Position numbers and translations under genes: made by a program. Positions 35,801-47,805 of a stretch of 64,000 nt of DNA are shown here, one piece after another. Every line of letters begins with the position of its first letter. Positions within the stretch are counted from its first letter, which is position 1. The stretch spans positions 269,734-333,733 of the forward strand of contig VZRR01007844.1 in the NCBI GenBank assembly GCA_013398015.1, given 5' to 3'. This stretch comes from Oreocharis arfaki. Lineage: Eukaryota; Chordata; Aves; Passeriformes; Paramythiidae. The notes below the pieces were generated by a model. It did no database searches. It had not been told where the DNA came from and worked only from the letters and a program-made list of their open reading frames with translations.

Positions 35801-38800
35801 CTGTGTGTCCAGTAAGGGTATTCAGGCACGTTCCTGTTGATAAGGCCCATACTTTCACAGTGAAGTCTGCAGAGCCACTGACCAGAATATCAAGTTCATC
35901 ATTGTAATCCACACTAAAAACTTCAAGCAAAGACGGAACTAAATAAGGAAAACCAGTCTCTATGCATGCATTTTTCTGTGAGACACTAGTAGCCTCTGTA
36001 TGAATTTAGCAGCCTCTAAATTCATATGCTACTACATCTTTAATTGTTGTTCTTGAACTGTATACATGACTTGTTGCTCTGAATGTCTAAGTTTACATTG
36101 CAAAATTACTGTGGCTTTTTTTCCCAAATTAAGAGCACGTATATCAGTGGTTCCTTTATGGCTGGATAATGGCAAAGTGTAACTTAAGTTAGCTCCTATT
36201 CACAGTTTTAGTAAGACAATTCCAGCAGGATTAGTACGTTTTATAGATACAGGGGAAAAAAACTACAGCTGAGTTGAGTATATTTTTAAGTACACGACAA
36301 AGAATTTAATTATGAGGGAAATGCAAATACGTATTCCCAGGTCCTATTTTGCTCATGTCCAGTCTGGGAATAGAAAGAATGGCCATGGCCATATACGCCC
36401 TGCTACCTAAGGTTTGCACCTCTTTGAGACTTGAAGCTACTGAATAACCATGACATTTAGTGTTACTTCTCTGCAATTGCAAAACGCTACATGGCTAAAC
36501 TTTGGCATATTCAAGGGCAAATTTATATCTGTTCTGGTCACTTCCCCTGTCGAGGGGAACTGAGGTGATTCAGGTGACAGAACAGCGGCTGAACAAACCA
36601 AAAAAAGCTAGTGTGCAAAAAGCTAACTTGAATTATATTTTGTTTGATGATGATGTACGCTACTTGACTGGTGAAATTACAATTTTAAAAATTTCAACAT
36701 ACCTGCACCAGTATGTCCTCTAAAATGCTGTGTCTTTGCCCCAGAGCTCCATTCCCAACAGGCTACTGTGTTATCAAAAGATCCTGTTACAAGCTTTTGT
36801 TCATCAAACTTCACTGCAGCACAAGTGTGTGTCTGGATACCATATATGCACTGACCTGTGCTTACATCCCACAGTTTTGCAGACAAGTCATCTGATCCTA
36901 GAATATAAAAGAACAGGATAATTGGAAGCAAAGAGTAAATAATATTTCTGATCCTATACTCGTCTTTGTTTGTCTTAAATAAAAGTATTTTCATGGAATC
37001 GCAGAATGGTTATGGTTGGAAGTGACCTCTAGAGGTCAACTCTTCCAATCCCGCTACTCAAACAGGGCCACCTACAGCCAGCTGCCTAGGACCATGACCA
37101 GACAGCTTTTCAGTGTGACCAAGAATGGATGCTGCACAATCTCCTTGGGCAACCTGTGCTCAATCACTCTCATCGTAAAAATGTAAAAGAACAAATCACT
37201 CTCACAGTAAAAAAAGTGTTTTAAAGGGAACCTCCTGTTTCACTGCCTCTTGTCCCATCATTGAGCACCACTGAAAAGAGCTTGGCTACATCTTCTCTGC
37301 ACCCTCACTTCAGGTATTTCTGTACATTAATAGCATCCTGAACCCTCTCTTCTTCAGGATAAGAAGTCCCAGCTCTCTGAGCCTTTCTCCATGTCAAAGA
37401 TGCTCCAGTCCCTTCATCATCTTCATGACCTTTTGCTGGACTCTCCAGTGTGTCCCTGTTTCTACTGAGGAGCCCAAAACCCCAAATATACTCCACCAGG
37501 CCTCACCAGTGTTGAGAAGAGGGGAACGAGCACTCCGCTCAACCTGCTGGCAAGTCCTCCTAAAGCAGCCAATGATATCATTGGCCTTCTTTACAGCAAG
37601 GGAACGCTGGGGCTTATGTTCACTTGGTGTCTACAAGGACCCCTGGGTCCTTTTCTGCCAAGCTGCTTTCCAGTTTGGTGGCCCCTACCATATACTGGTG
37701 CTGTGGAGTTGATCGACTTCAGGTGCAGGGCTTGGCACTTCCCCTTGTTGAACTTTTTCTCATTAAATAGTACTTTCAAGCTGTCTGAATGGGAAATGGC
37801 CTAGTTTTAAGTCTCAGCGCTACAGCAAAGCCGCTTATTTTCATGTTAATGAAGCTACTACATATCTGTCCTTCCAGTTTCTTCACACTCTTTTATCACC
37901 TTCTGTAGATTCGGGCACTACCTCTGACCGACAGCATCTACTGAAACAGATGCATGGAAGTTTCACATGACACGTCACTCTCAGGTTTGCAGAGCCACTG
38001 ACTATACTGTAAGCTTTAGTTTCTTTCAGGAAGGAAAGGGGTCCGCCAAATGTAGAAATACAGATGAACACCAGGCCCCATATCCTGCCACTTTCTTTTC
38101 CCTACTTGAAGCTCCTTTTTTTTAAACTGCTAGCTTTGGAAAGCAAAATAAAACCCCGGACTCCTTACACCTGCTTTTCTCTCCTGGGGGTTTCAGCACA
38201 AGAGTCAGGAAGTTTTCACAATGCTGTTTTCTGTGTATAACATTCACTGCTGAGTAGGTAAGTGAAAGACTAGCTAGAATTTAGTTGTTGGCTTCTAGCA
38301 AACATCCTAATGTACCGACAAATGTGCGACTGAAGTCAGTATTTCCGACTTAGTGTATAACATTGTCATTCCAAATGATTGGAAAATCCTTGGAATATGC
38401 TCTGACAGCGGTTCATTGTAACTCTGTTATTATTCTTTTGTACTAAGGCTTCATATATTTTCTGTCTGTTACTTAAGTTCTAACTGAAATCTTGAAGTCT
38501 ATACTCTTCAGGGACGAAGCTGAAATTATGTGCAAGTCAGACTAGCAGCAAGGTTAAATCTAGTCTACAGCACTTAATAAAGCACTTATGTTAAGAACGG
38601 AAAGCGCTTACGGCCTTGTTTCAAGGAAGAAGATCCGACATTTTCTTTTGAATTGAATTGAAAGCTATTATCTAAGAGGATAGCTAACATACCTGTACTT
38701 CTCAAATGGGCTTACTTACAGTAACAGCATAATCAAAATCATAGAGCGGTCTGGATTGGAAGGGCCCTTAAAAACCATTTCATTCCAACCACCCTGCCAT

Positions 38801-39557
38801 GGGCCGGGACAATGATGCCTGCTGTTACTATTTCTTTATCCAACAAAGAAACTGGTCTCCTTGTGTTCTTATTACAGTGACTAATGAGTTTATTAGTACA
38901 CCAGGTCTTTCAGAAATTTTTTTTAAAAAAGTAATTTTGAATCATCATCTGTGTTCACACTATGAAAATAATTTGTCTGATAAAAGAAAAGCAAATTGTT
39001 ATTAATCTTATGAGGAGGAAGAGAAAACAAAGAATTTTAAGACTCCCAAGTTGTCTGTCCTTCCTACCTGTACACAGAAGTCCATCTTTATAGTAAAGTG
39101 CATATACTCTGGCACTGTGTCCAATTAAAGAGGATGTCTCAAAGGCTTCGTGGTCCTTCAGTTGCTTCATCCTTAAAATAGCTTTTAGGTAAACCTTCTT
39201 CCAGTGTAGAGGATCCTGAACAGAGTCATCTATCTGCCAACCCAAATTCTTACATGCAGTCTGCCACACCTCTGTACAGGCACTTATAACCTTGTTCCAC
39301 TGCTTAGAGACGAGGCAACATGTGAGTAAGGTCTGCGGATCAAGCCATTTTAACAGATAAAAACTAAGTTCCAATGGAAGAAGTTTGAGGAAGTCCCTCT
39401 TGAGGAGAATCTCTAGATTATTGGAGAGGTGCCTGAGCTGGACTGCTCCACTCAAGCTAATCAGGTGATCCAGAGTTTCATTTTTCTGCAAGTCCGTCAG
39501 AGAAAGAAATGCAATAGAAATGTTATCAAGCCATGCTTCAAAGTCCTTTTTCTCCAT
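32540..39557 (-). CDS. FBXW2: F-box and WD repeat domain containing 2, complete (6 coding exons, 454 aa)
   Basis: FBXW2 is the substrate receptor of an SCF (SKP1-CUL1-RBX1) ubiquitin ligase. Its F-box binds SKP1 and its WD40 propeller binds targets for ubiquitination. Coding exons in transcript order are 39557-39068, 36897-36703, 35920-35787, 35189-35103, 34440-34271 and 32828-32540. They sum to 1365 bases, which is 454 codons plus stop, the length I recall for human FBXW2. The F-box lies at about residues 55-105 (LLPLELSFYLLKWLDPQTLL, CCLVSKQWNKVI). WD repeats follow from about residue 150 (GHSARVYALYYKDGLL, SDDLSAKLWDVSTGQCIYGI, TVACWEWSSGA, GSADFTVKVWAL). The protein ends SMPDHSIHLVLWKEHG. 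No frameshift or lost splice site was seen. A minus-strand CR1 sits in the large first coding intron. Confidence 0.96.
34271..34440 (-). CDS. FBXW2: FBXW2 exon 5
   Basis: Acceptor TTTTAATTGTAG, donor CTCAG|GTAAAC. Encodes IWPIGREINCKCLRTLSVSE, then [20 protein letters not shown]. Confidence 0.95.
35103..35189 (-). CDS. FBXW2: FBXW2 exon 4
   Basis: Acceptor TTCAATTACAG, donor ATCAAG|GTATGT. Exactly 29 codons: VVLQKCKVKSLMHSPGDYIL then LSADKYEIK. Confidence 0.95.
35787..35920 (-). CDS. FBXW2: FBXW2 exon 3
   Basis: Donor ACTAAG|GTGGGA. Encodes VFSVDYNDELDILVSGSADF then TVKVWALSTGTCLNTLTGHT. I chose the acceptor GCTTGAAG at 35921 because it restores the conserved GHTGAVFSVDYN. A second acceptor 18 bases upstream (TTATTTAG) stays in frame and would add six residues. 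Confidence 0.92.
36703..36897 (-). CDS. FBXW2: FBXW2 exon 2
   Basis: Acceptor TATATTCTAG, donor GGTGCAG|GTATGT. Encodes SDDLSAKLWDVSTGQCIYGI, FDEQKLVTGSFDNTVACWEW and FRGHTGA. Confidence 0.95.
36994..37762 (-). mobile_element. CR1 LINE, 3' portion, in FBXW2 intron
   Basis: The plus strand shows the reverse complement of a CR1 3' end: GGAATCGCAGAATGGTTATG, GGAAGTGACCTCTAGAGGTC, CTCCTTGGGCAACCTGTGC, CTCACTTCAGGTATTTCTGT and CCTCACCAGTGTTGAGAAGA. The element therefore lies on the minus strand and is 5'-truncated. About 770 bases. Confidence 0.93.
38735..38812 (-). mobile_element. CR1 LINE 3' tip in FBXW2 intron
   Basis: AAAATCATAGAGCGGTCTGG, TTGGAAGGGCCCTTAAAAACC, then CATTCCAACCACCCTGCCATG, the reverse complement of a CR1 3' terminus. 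Very short copy. Confidence 0.85.
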
Positions 39558-39577
39558 AAGGTTATGGAAAAATTTAC
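39068..39577 (-). CDS. FBXW2: FBXW2 exon 1 coding (contains start codon)
   Basis: ATG at 39557-39555 begins MEKKDFEAWLDNISIAFLSL. The exon carries the F-box and ends YALYYKDGLLCTG at donor TACAG|GTAGGA. A likely acceptor ATCACAG lies 20 bases upstream of the ATG (exon edge 39577), which implies a non-coding exon further 5'. The coding part is 39068-39557. Confidence 0.93.
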
Positions 39578-41071
39578 CTGTGATACATCAAAATACTGTA
39601 TTAGTTCCGTTCAGAAAATAAGGTAATAATCACATCTCTATTACTGGTACATCAGTATTCCAAATGGCATGTTAACACATAGACTGAAGTGACCAAATGC
39701 ATTTTAAAATATTCTTTAGGTTAGGACTAAGCACTTGCATGCACCTTGAACTATCATTCGTCCCACACCAGACTTAAAAGTAAATTGTATGTAGCTAGTG
39801 AACATTAGCATTCATTATGAATGTTAACATATTTCTTGTTTTAGATTAACACTTTCAAATTCTGAGTCCAATAAGGTAGGGGTTAGTTTAAGTTTTAAAC
39901 CTATTATAACTAACAAACATTGTCTTAGAGTTTACTTGTGGATTATACTCATGGATAAAAGGAAAAAACCAGAGCACATAAGCAGAGTGATAAGCTAGTT
40001 ACTAACAGAATTTACTCCTATCTTTGTCCTGAATGATTTTAAATACGAAGCAGGTAACTAGTTAGTTTTGAAAAAACATATAAAGAGATGCCTGACAAAC
40101 TGTGTTGGAGGATACGTTAGTCATCTTTCTATTTGGCCCAAGTAAAGACCTGAGCTTGTGCTGGTTTAACATCAGTTTTGACTTGTCTGCACCACTTTGA
40201 CCTAAAAGCATTAAAAAAATCCTGTTGGCTTTTTTACCCCCTATTTTCTCAGTTTATTTCCACTGAGACTTAACTGTGAAATTGAATACTACCTCCTGAA
40301 CTACATCCTGTATGCACTGATACTATCCTGTGACATCTCAAGTTCCTTCAATGACCTGGGATCATTGATTAACAAGGTAAACATCAGGTAAACATCAGGT
40401 AAACAGTTAAAAAATAATATTTATTTATTTTCTCTGGAAGGTCTAGTTCATTAGACAACTGTCTGAATTTCATTGCAGCACCCAAACTGAAAGAACTGAT
40501 GTATCTGAGTGGGATTCAATAGTATGTTTATTTCTATACACACATTTCACCGTCATAGAGTAAGATCTTAGAGTACCCCTCTTAACAGGGTATAGAGTAC
40601 AGTCGTCACTATAAAAGGCTGCACGTGGCACGCAATTGGTGGTAAAAAACACAGAGTTCTGGATGTCAAATGCACAGAAGCAGCTACTCCTATCAAGTCA
40701 TAAGTTCACTACAGTAACTTTTACTGCAGACAGCACTTACCAGCTTTCCTCAGCCCATATGGCAGTGAATATAGTTGCTGTTCAAACAGGCATGTGTTCT
40801 CTTTAAAACAAGTAAAAAATTCTAATAGGTCGACTACGAATAAAAACTCCGTGAGCTCCAAGGCGTTTGTTGTATGCAATACGTGAAGCCAATACTGAAG
40901 TTAAGGGCTACTGTGAGGCCGCTGAAACCGGTACTTGAGCCTCTTTTCCAGGTGTTACGCAGCCAGCCCCATCCGCTCCCCCCGCCCGCTCCCAGTATAC
41001 CTCCGCGCGCAAAAACACGGCGAGGACTGTAGACTCAGCGCCGCTGGTGCCGATAGCTCCTCATCGCTCAC
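39578..41071 (-). other. FBXW2: FBXW2 5' intron
   Basis: The sequence between the ATG exon and the CpG island. It contains an 11-bp GGTAAACATCA direct repeat, 2.6 units at 40376-40404, and otherwise nothing I can identify. Confidence 0.55.
40376..40404. repeat. Short tandem repeat, 11-bp unit
   Basis: GGTAAACATCA occurs twice and is followed by GGTAAACAG. Small and non-coding. Confidence 0.85.
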
Positions 41072-41560
41072 CTCAGGTAGCAGCCCGGCGCACCCCGTCC
41101 GTCGGCGGGCAGTCGCCACGGCTTGCGCGGACTCCAGGAGCCCAGCACGGCCGGGTGCTTCCCTGCGGCCATCGTTCCCACGGCAGGACCAGCTCACAGC
41201 ACTTCCGCAGCCCGCGCCACAATCTGCGGGCAGCCACGACAGAAGGGTCACCCTCAAGACGAGACCGGGGCCTCGCGACCGCCCGGCGAGGAAGGCTGGG
41301 GAGGGCTGGGCCGAGCCCGCGCCGGGCGAACCGCCGGCACCGGAGAGAAGGCGCTCCCGGACCGCCGCTCTCACGATCAGGCGGCTTCCGGCGCTTCCTA
41401 ACGTCATCACTCCCCGCCGCCGCCCTTCAGCCGCTTCCGCCCGCCCGCTCCTAATGCCCGGTGCTGCTCGTAGCGGCGGCCCGTGGAGAGGCGGTCGGGG
41501 ACGGGCGCGTCAACGCTTCCCCACAGGCGAGACATGGCTGCTGAGGAGTCTCGCTGCCTG
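40960..41560. promoter_or_regulatory. FBXW2: CpG island, FBXW2 promoter, possibly bidirectional
   Basis: A dense GC- and CG-rich block upstream of FBXW2. On the minus strand a good donor, CCTGAG|GTGAGC, ends a putative 5' UTR exon at 41072 that would splice to the ATG exon. On the plus strand an ATG in good Kozak context (GCGAGACATGG, 41534) lies at the opposite edge. No TATA box was seen, as usual for such islands. Start sites are not determined. Confidence 0.75.
41072..41400 (-). other. FBXW2: Putative FBXW2 non-coding first exon
   Basis: The 3' edge is set by the donor GAG|GTGAGC at 41071/41072. The 5' edge is a guess within the CpG island. Open frames here are composition effects. Confidence 0.4.
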
Positions 41561-42140
41561 CTGGGTTACGCCGCTTCCGACTCGTACCTGAGGTTTGGCA
41601 AGTTCGGTTTGTTAAGAATATTCCTGTCATTATTACGATGAAAAATGGACTAGCGTTTATCATACTGACATAAAGTCACTTTTTCTCTGTCCTTCTGGTA
41701 GAGGTAGGGTGGTGGTAGAACAAAGCACAAATCTAACGTGAAAACTGCATCTCCCTTACTTGATTAATTTGGACATAATTTACTTTTTCCTACTTAACTT
41801 GCATTTATTCTCTTCGCTTTGTAATTGCAGATTTTCCCCTTGCCTGGGGTCCTTCTCGAGGGTTGCTGATATCTGAAATCTTCCTACTCAAAGCGAGAGG
41901 CATAGACCGAATGCTGCTTGTGTGTTAACGAACTGGGTTATAGCCGTCATAGGAACCACAGACTTTCATGATGTTATAGTAAGCATCATGAATTACTCTT
42001 ATTTCTTCAGTTCCTGTGTTCTTTTCACCTGGTGTACTGACTGTAATGGACATGTGAGAATAGTAATTGTATTGGGGCCAGTATCTTTTTTTCTAAGATG
42101 TAAAGTAAAATGTGATTTTATAAATAAATAAATAAAATTT
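41534..42140 (+). ncRNA. Candidate divergent transcript from the FBXW2 CpG island
   Basis: A plus-strand ATG at 41534 in good context starts MAAEESRCLLGYAASDSYLR. A weak donor (CTGAG|GTTTGG at 41592/41593) could splice to a strong acceptor (CTTTGTAATTGCAG, exon from 41831), closing the frame after about 35 codons (RFSPCLGSFSRVADI, stop). AATAAA signals follow at about 42122-42135. I do not recognise the peptide. It may be a short divergent non-coding RNA, a small protein, or nothing. Confidence 0.28.
42118..42137. repeat. (AAAT)n short tandem repeat
   Basis: TATAAATAAATAAATAAAAT, which also supplies overlapping AATAAA hexamers on the plus strand. Confidence 0.85.
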
Positions 42141-42735
42141 CTTTGCTCTACTCTACCTTTTCCTTATGGCATGTTAGGGTGAAGAAGTGGATGATGTAGC
42201 CTGGGTAATGCTACAAACTTGACATTTGTGTTGCTGTTATTTCTGGGATGCCTGACCACAGACTTAAAGTCTTAATCTCAAATGGAGATGAAGACTCTGC
42301 TTTCGTGGATTTAAGGTTTTTTTCCTTTTGTTGGCAAGTTGGCTAGGAATGCATTTAAATCACAAGAAGGGTTGTAGCTCTTAAGAGAATGTCTTTGAGA
42401 CTTCAGGAAAGATGACTGCTTTTTCAAAAGGTATTGCAAGATCTTCAACACTTAGCTGGAAAGGGAGAAAAACTGTTTTGTATTGTTAGTTTACAGAGTA
42501 AAGATCTCCAACTGAAGCAGGTCTCTGAAAGTCTAAAAGATGCCTGGAAACATAAACCAATGCTAGATTATAGCTTTTGTCAAAGACGGGTAAAGCTTAA
42601 GACACAAACAGCAATCTCATAGGTATGATACAACACTTCAGAAAACTCACATGGAAAAAGCAGTGCTCTGTGCTACATCCTGTCTTTTTGATTTCTTGTC
42701 TTTTTACTTTCCAAATTTGAAAGTCATTCTTTCAC

Positions 42736-42754
42736 TGTGTGTGTGTGTGTGTGT
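42736..42754. repeat. (TG)n microsatellite
   Basis: About nine TG units within ACTGTGTGTG...TCAAA. Confidence 0.9.
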
Positions 42755-42766
42755 CAAATTTATAGT

Positions 42767-42772
42767 TTATTA
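42767..42772 (-). promoter_or_regulatory. GARNL3: Candidate distal polyadenylation signal for GARNL3
   Basis: TTTATT on the plus strand is AATAAA on the minus strand. It is the farthest clear hexamer before the divergent-transcript region. Another lies at about 43949-43954. Which one is used, if either, cannot be told from sequence. Confidence 0.3.
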
Positions 42773-43657
42773 CATATGAAAGAATAAATCATGTTTCTTC
42801 TTCACAAAGGTGATAAATAGCACTTAAAACAGTTTCAGATGTGATAAGACTGCTTCTATTGGGATGTCACATCTAAAACACAAACCATACATGCTATCAT
42901 CTGACATTAAAAACAACAGTAATACATCAGCATTTAAAACCAGTGTTAAAGAGTCTTTGACCACAAATGTAGCAACAGTCTTAACAATATGCAATTATTA
43001 AATTACAAAGCAATCTGCTACCATTCAAAGACAATTAAACTGACATTCCAGATTGATAACACTCTGCATAAACCTTTACATAACATTTTCCATTCAACCA
43101 GGTAAATACCTAATAGAGCTATAAATAAATATGCAGAAAATAATCTCCATTTTCTCTTCAAGTCAGGTGCTAGTACCACAGTTTCCAGTAGCAAACAGGA
43201 GTCAGTCAGTTACAGGTCAGCAACAAAGTGAAGCAGCGAAGCAGTATACAGGCTGGTGAAGTTGCTGTGCTCAACTAATAAGAGAAAAAATACTTTCTAA
43301 CCTGCATGCAAGTACAGAGGTTTGCTGCATCTCTTGAGCCTTCCTATATTGTTAATATTAGGTTCCCAGGGTATAATTTAGTCCTTCACAAAAACGGATT
43401 AAGCCTATCTGAGAAAACAGTGCTTTAACAGAATTAGCAAGCGCTGTGCATACGAACCATGACATCGAATTGTTAACAATGAAAATAGTGCGATACTCAT
43501 TTTCATACACAGAAGGCAACAAATTATTCTGAAATACCTTACCACTTGCTGATGGGATGTTTTCCTTCCCCTGCCTTTCATGATCCCATTACTTTAAATT
43601 TCAATGCGTATAATCTCAGGATATTTAATCCCTGAAAATTTACAGTAGAAATTACAA

Positions 43658-43697
43658 ATATATATACCTATATATGTATATATATATATATATATAA
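43658..43697. repeat. (TA)n microsatellite
   Basis: An interrupted TA array: TATATATACCTATATATG followed by a pure TA run. Confidence 0.9.
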
Positions 43698-44099
43698 AAC
43701 CAAATCCAAATGAAAAGGGTTATATATTTCAAATGCAGACTAAGCCGACAGCTCTGGAGAAGCCACCACATCTGCAAGCACAAATTATAGACCCACACCT
43801 TTAGGAAAACATGTTCGAGCTAGCCGTTACTGGTCAAATATACATAGAACAGCAGAAAATATATGTCAGGAGTAGCAACCTTAACCATATGTAACTAGTC
43901 AGGCAATAACATTACCCATTCCCTGCCCTCTTATGTACTGTTTAAATATTTATTCAGTTGCCTGTCACAGTACTAAAAAAACTCAATTTGAATCTATCAG
44001 TTAGAAATACTTGCACATTTATAGAAATAATCACTTGAAGGCAGACAGCAAACCTGCTATTCATTCTAGGTGCATACTTGCATGTATGTTAGGCATTGA

Positions 44100-44205
44100 A
44101 AAACAACAGCAAACCAACCAAAAAAACCCCAACCAACCAAACTGCCCCTCCAAAACCTGAAAAAAAAATCCCAACCAAAAAACCAACAAAACCCCCCCCA
44201 CACAT
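44100..44205. repeat. C/A-rich low-complexity tract
   Basis: AACCAACCAAAAAAACCCCAACC-type sequence. The open frames on the minus strand (runs of Gly, Phe, Trp, Val) arise only from this composition. Confidence 0.85.
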
Positions 44206-44769
44206 CCCCAGCCTCAAGAAACCAAAGCAGCCAAAACAAACGAGAATCTCTGCCGCACCCCCAAACCAGTAAAGGACTGTAACTAGAACAGGCCTTACTT
44301 CCTTGTAAAACCAGGAAGCTGAACGCATGCATGCATTCACTGAACCTAGAGAGCAGTTCTCTTGCTACCATGAATAGCCATAGCCCTTTCAAATTGCATG
44401 TTGGTCTTTGTTTCTTATTAGAAGGGTTTTGTTAGTTTCAAACACTTATATAAAATATTTATGTGTACTGCACTGCCACTAGGACAAAGAACTGGACAAA
44501 AATTACTCTTAGTCCGCAATAGTTTCTAAAGCCCAGACGGGGCTTTAGGGATCCTGGGAAGGGCTTGTCAAAGCCTCAGCCTTAAGGGCTGCATATTATG
44601 TGTATGTGTGAAAAAATTAATTTAGCTCATGTGTCTTGGGTTTCTTGAGTCCTAGTCACACTTCAAAGTTGTGGTGATGGTTTATATGCATGCTGTAATT
44701 CAAATGCAGGACAAAGATGACGAGGAGCTCAAAATGTTGCATACCCATTTTGAACAGATTTTTGAATGG

Positions 44770-44850
44770 TGGTGCTTGGATGTGTGTACTGGACTAGATG
44801 ATAATGCAGTGGTCCTTTCTACTCTCAACTAGTTTATGATTCCATGCATC
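44770..44850 (+). mobile_element. Probable CR1 LINE 3' tip, degraded
   Basis: GTACTGGACTAGATGATAATG, then GTGGTCCTTTCTACTCTCAA, then TATGATTCCATGC follows the closing CR1 pattern (GGACTAGATGAT ... CCTTTC ... ATGATTC). Strongly diverged. Confidence 0.55.
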
Positions 44851-47698
44851 GTTATCCATGCTGGTGAGAAGGCACAAGTACATTCTAAATTAACTGCCTG
44901 TACAATCTAATGCTTGCACCAAAGTAAATGACATTCTTATAATTTAGTCAGACTAAGGCACAGTGTTGAAGTGGTGACCAATACCATTTAGCCAGAAGGA
45001 GTTAAGAGCCCTGCTGCTGTCAACAAATCCAGCACACCGGGATATAAACTATTTCTTGCAGAAACTTAATCAAGAATCCAGAATGGGCCTTCAGTTAAAC
45101 CTGGCTTGATAGCAAGTGTTCAATCTGGTAACAATTCTTCATTCATGGAAACAATTCCTTCCATCACTGTGTAGCAACATTTTTCAGTTTTCCTATTAGA
45201 ACAGCACCCATCTCACATAGTTGTAGATTCAAAGATTCTTTTCTCCCAACCACGAGATGGTCAGCCAACATCAAGCATGCAGCCTACAGGCAGCTTTGAC
45301 ACCCCATGTGAAAGGAGAAAGGGTTGTGCTTACAGTTGGCATGGCTACAATTTGTGCCTAAGACTACTTTTTAAGTTTCAGAGAGTATACGCATGCACAT
45401 GCTGGAAGAAACAGAAGGCAAACAACATGGCTCCAATGCTGGAGTGAACGACAATACAGCCAGCCCAGCAGCCTTCTAACAAGCCTTGTCATCTTACACC
45501 AGTCTTACGAAAGAGAGGTTCCGCAGATGTGTAAGAACTTTGCCTTTTAAAAATGATGCACAAGAGCTTATGTATCCAGACCACCAACTGCCTCTGGATT
45601 TTAATTAGCAGTCTGAATGGTAAGGTCTTTCTCTGGTAAGAGAAACAATGGCTAGAAGCTAAGTTCTCACACTAAGAGAGACACAAATCATGGCGGTCTG
45701 ATCAGACTACTATAAGCTTAAAGAAGACACATCCTTGTACAACAGAAGTTTCTCCTGTTACACCAGTAATTTCCCACAATTGCATTGGTATTTGGTCTTT
45801 TGATAAAATAAAAGTGATAAAGATCTTAATATAATTTGGTTCTTGTGGCTTGCGTCAAATAAAATTGGAATATTATTTCCACGTTCTCTGCCTTCTACCT
45901 ATATTCTGGGCTGCTCTCATATAGTAAGTAGGTAGTAAACTACATATACATGACTCTAAATCCTCAGCTACCATCTCTAGGTGTCATATAAACCAAACAA
46001 TCTTGTATCCCTCTCTACTTCTTCTGCCACATTAGACATTATCCCTCTAAAACACTTTGATTAAGTACAGAAGCAAAAACTCAAGAAGTCAAAGCCCTGT
46101 TAAGGCACTTACTGGATACATTAAGAATGAAGACACGTAATTTTTTTCCAGGATTCAGCTCCTTCCTGTCCTGTATGAGTAATAGTCTGTTAAGGTCTGG
46201 TAGTTCCTAGTGTGACCTGCTTAACAGCTTGTACCTGACCCATTAAGTCAACCTATAGCATAAAAGCAGGTGGGAGGTGAGCAGGAATGCAGTTGCTGGG
46301 CTTACCTCTCCAAATGATATCAACATCCTGTTCTAGATATGTACCATGAAGCTAGTATGATCTGGTTTTGTCTAGCTTCAGTAATCCAATATCTGTACTC
46401 CTTAGAGTTCATTTGCTAGCTGTCATCAATGGTGTAATTACAGGCAGATCTTCAAAGGTTCTGTCTTTCTCTCTCTCACACACACGCTTTCCCACCTCTC
46501 AATACTCTCTTAACTTATGGTAATACTTTACAGCCACTGCTGCACTTCTGGTTCAAGAAAATAACTCTTGCTTTATAGCCCTTTCTTCTATAATCATGTT
46601 TAGACTTTCATGCAAATGCCATATGTATATGGATTCTGACTACCATCACAGCCAGTAGTCAAGCTTTCTGCCAAGCTCTTCTCATTCTTCTTGCTCTCCC
46701 TAGTACTCCATCTCTAAGGCTAGTCTTTCAGGATACCTAAGTATGTGTTTGCTCAGGTTCTTCAAAACAAGCTTTAAAATCTCTATATATTGCTTCAACT
46801 GCTATCAAACAATGGTTAATCATTTTACATCATGCTATAATAGCACAGGTGAACATCTGCAGTATATTTAAAATCCAATATCCTAACATGGTAAAGCGAA
46901 GTTTCCAGTTAAAATTTTAACTAAAGCCCCAGTTTTGCAACACACTGGTACAGTCTTCAAAAATAGCCACAAACCAAATAATACATTGAGAAAGCTGTTC
47001 AAGGAAAAAGCTGGTTGTTTTGCTTTCTAAAAATATGTAAGTGCCAGCAGTGACCCCAAAAGTGGATTCAGAGGTGTTTACATCTTCCAGGAAAATAAGC
47101 ACCACGTGGTACTTTTAGATTGATTTGTTTTAAACCTTACTTGTCCAAATAAATAAGGATAGCGTAAATCTCTGGCAACGCTATTGTTTCCAATCTCTGG
47201 AAACAACGTTCTCAAAAAATAATTACAAGTTTTTGCAAAGGCTTTGATCTGGTACTTCCTTTTAGATACTTATTAAGGTTCACTCCACACATCTATGAGC
47301 GCACAACCCACTAAAGTAATAAACAGCCTTCTGCTCCTAGACTAATTACTGTTGAAAATATTGCTTCTTCTGTTGATTAGCCACTCCGGTTGAGAGTAAG
47401 AAATTATGCTTCCAGATAAAACCTTGCATATTTTCTTAAGTGAAGCAATTCAGCCACTATATACAATAAACTGAGAAAAAAATCACTTTGCAAAACCAGT
47501 TTTACATTCAGACAGACGGCAGCAAAAGGCACACATCTCCACATGATCACGCTTGAGCAGAAGTGAAATCATGACATACAAGTGGTATTATGAAATAAAA
47601 TCAAGGATACAGAAGTATTTCTACATATAGAACAAGAAACACTTGCCAATAAAGCTAAAAACATCATATACAGAAAGGCTGGAAGCATCACTTCCATG

Positions 47699-47805
47699 AA
47701 AAAAACCCCACAAAAACAAATCCTTGCAAAGGTGTTCTAGATGAAAGGCTAAAACAAAAAAAAACCCAACCAACCAAACAAACAAAAAAAAAATCAAAAA
47801 ATCAA
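47699..47805. repeat. C/A-rich low-complexity tract
   Basis: AAAAACCCCACAAAAACAAA through CCCAACCAACCAAACAAAC, with long A runs. Non-coding. Confidence 0.85.

Noticed and set aside
40935..41591. Plus-strand open frame of 218 codons in the FBXW2 CpG island
   Set aside because: Low-complexity Arg/Pro/Ser composition, no domain, and similar-length frames on the other strand. It probably overlaps FBXW2 5' UTR.
44066..44392. Minus-strand open frames rich in Phe, Gly, Trp
   Set aside because: These are translations of the C/A-rich low-complexity tract.
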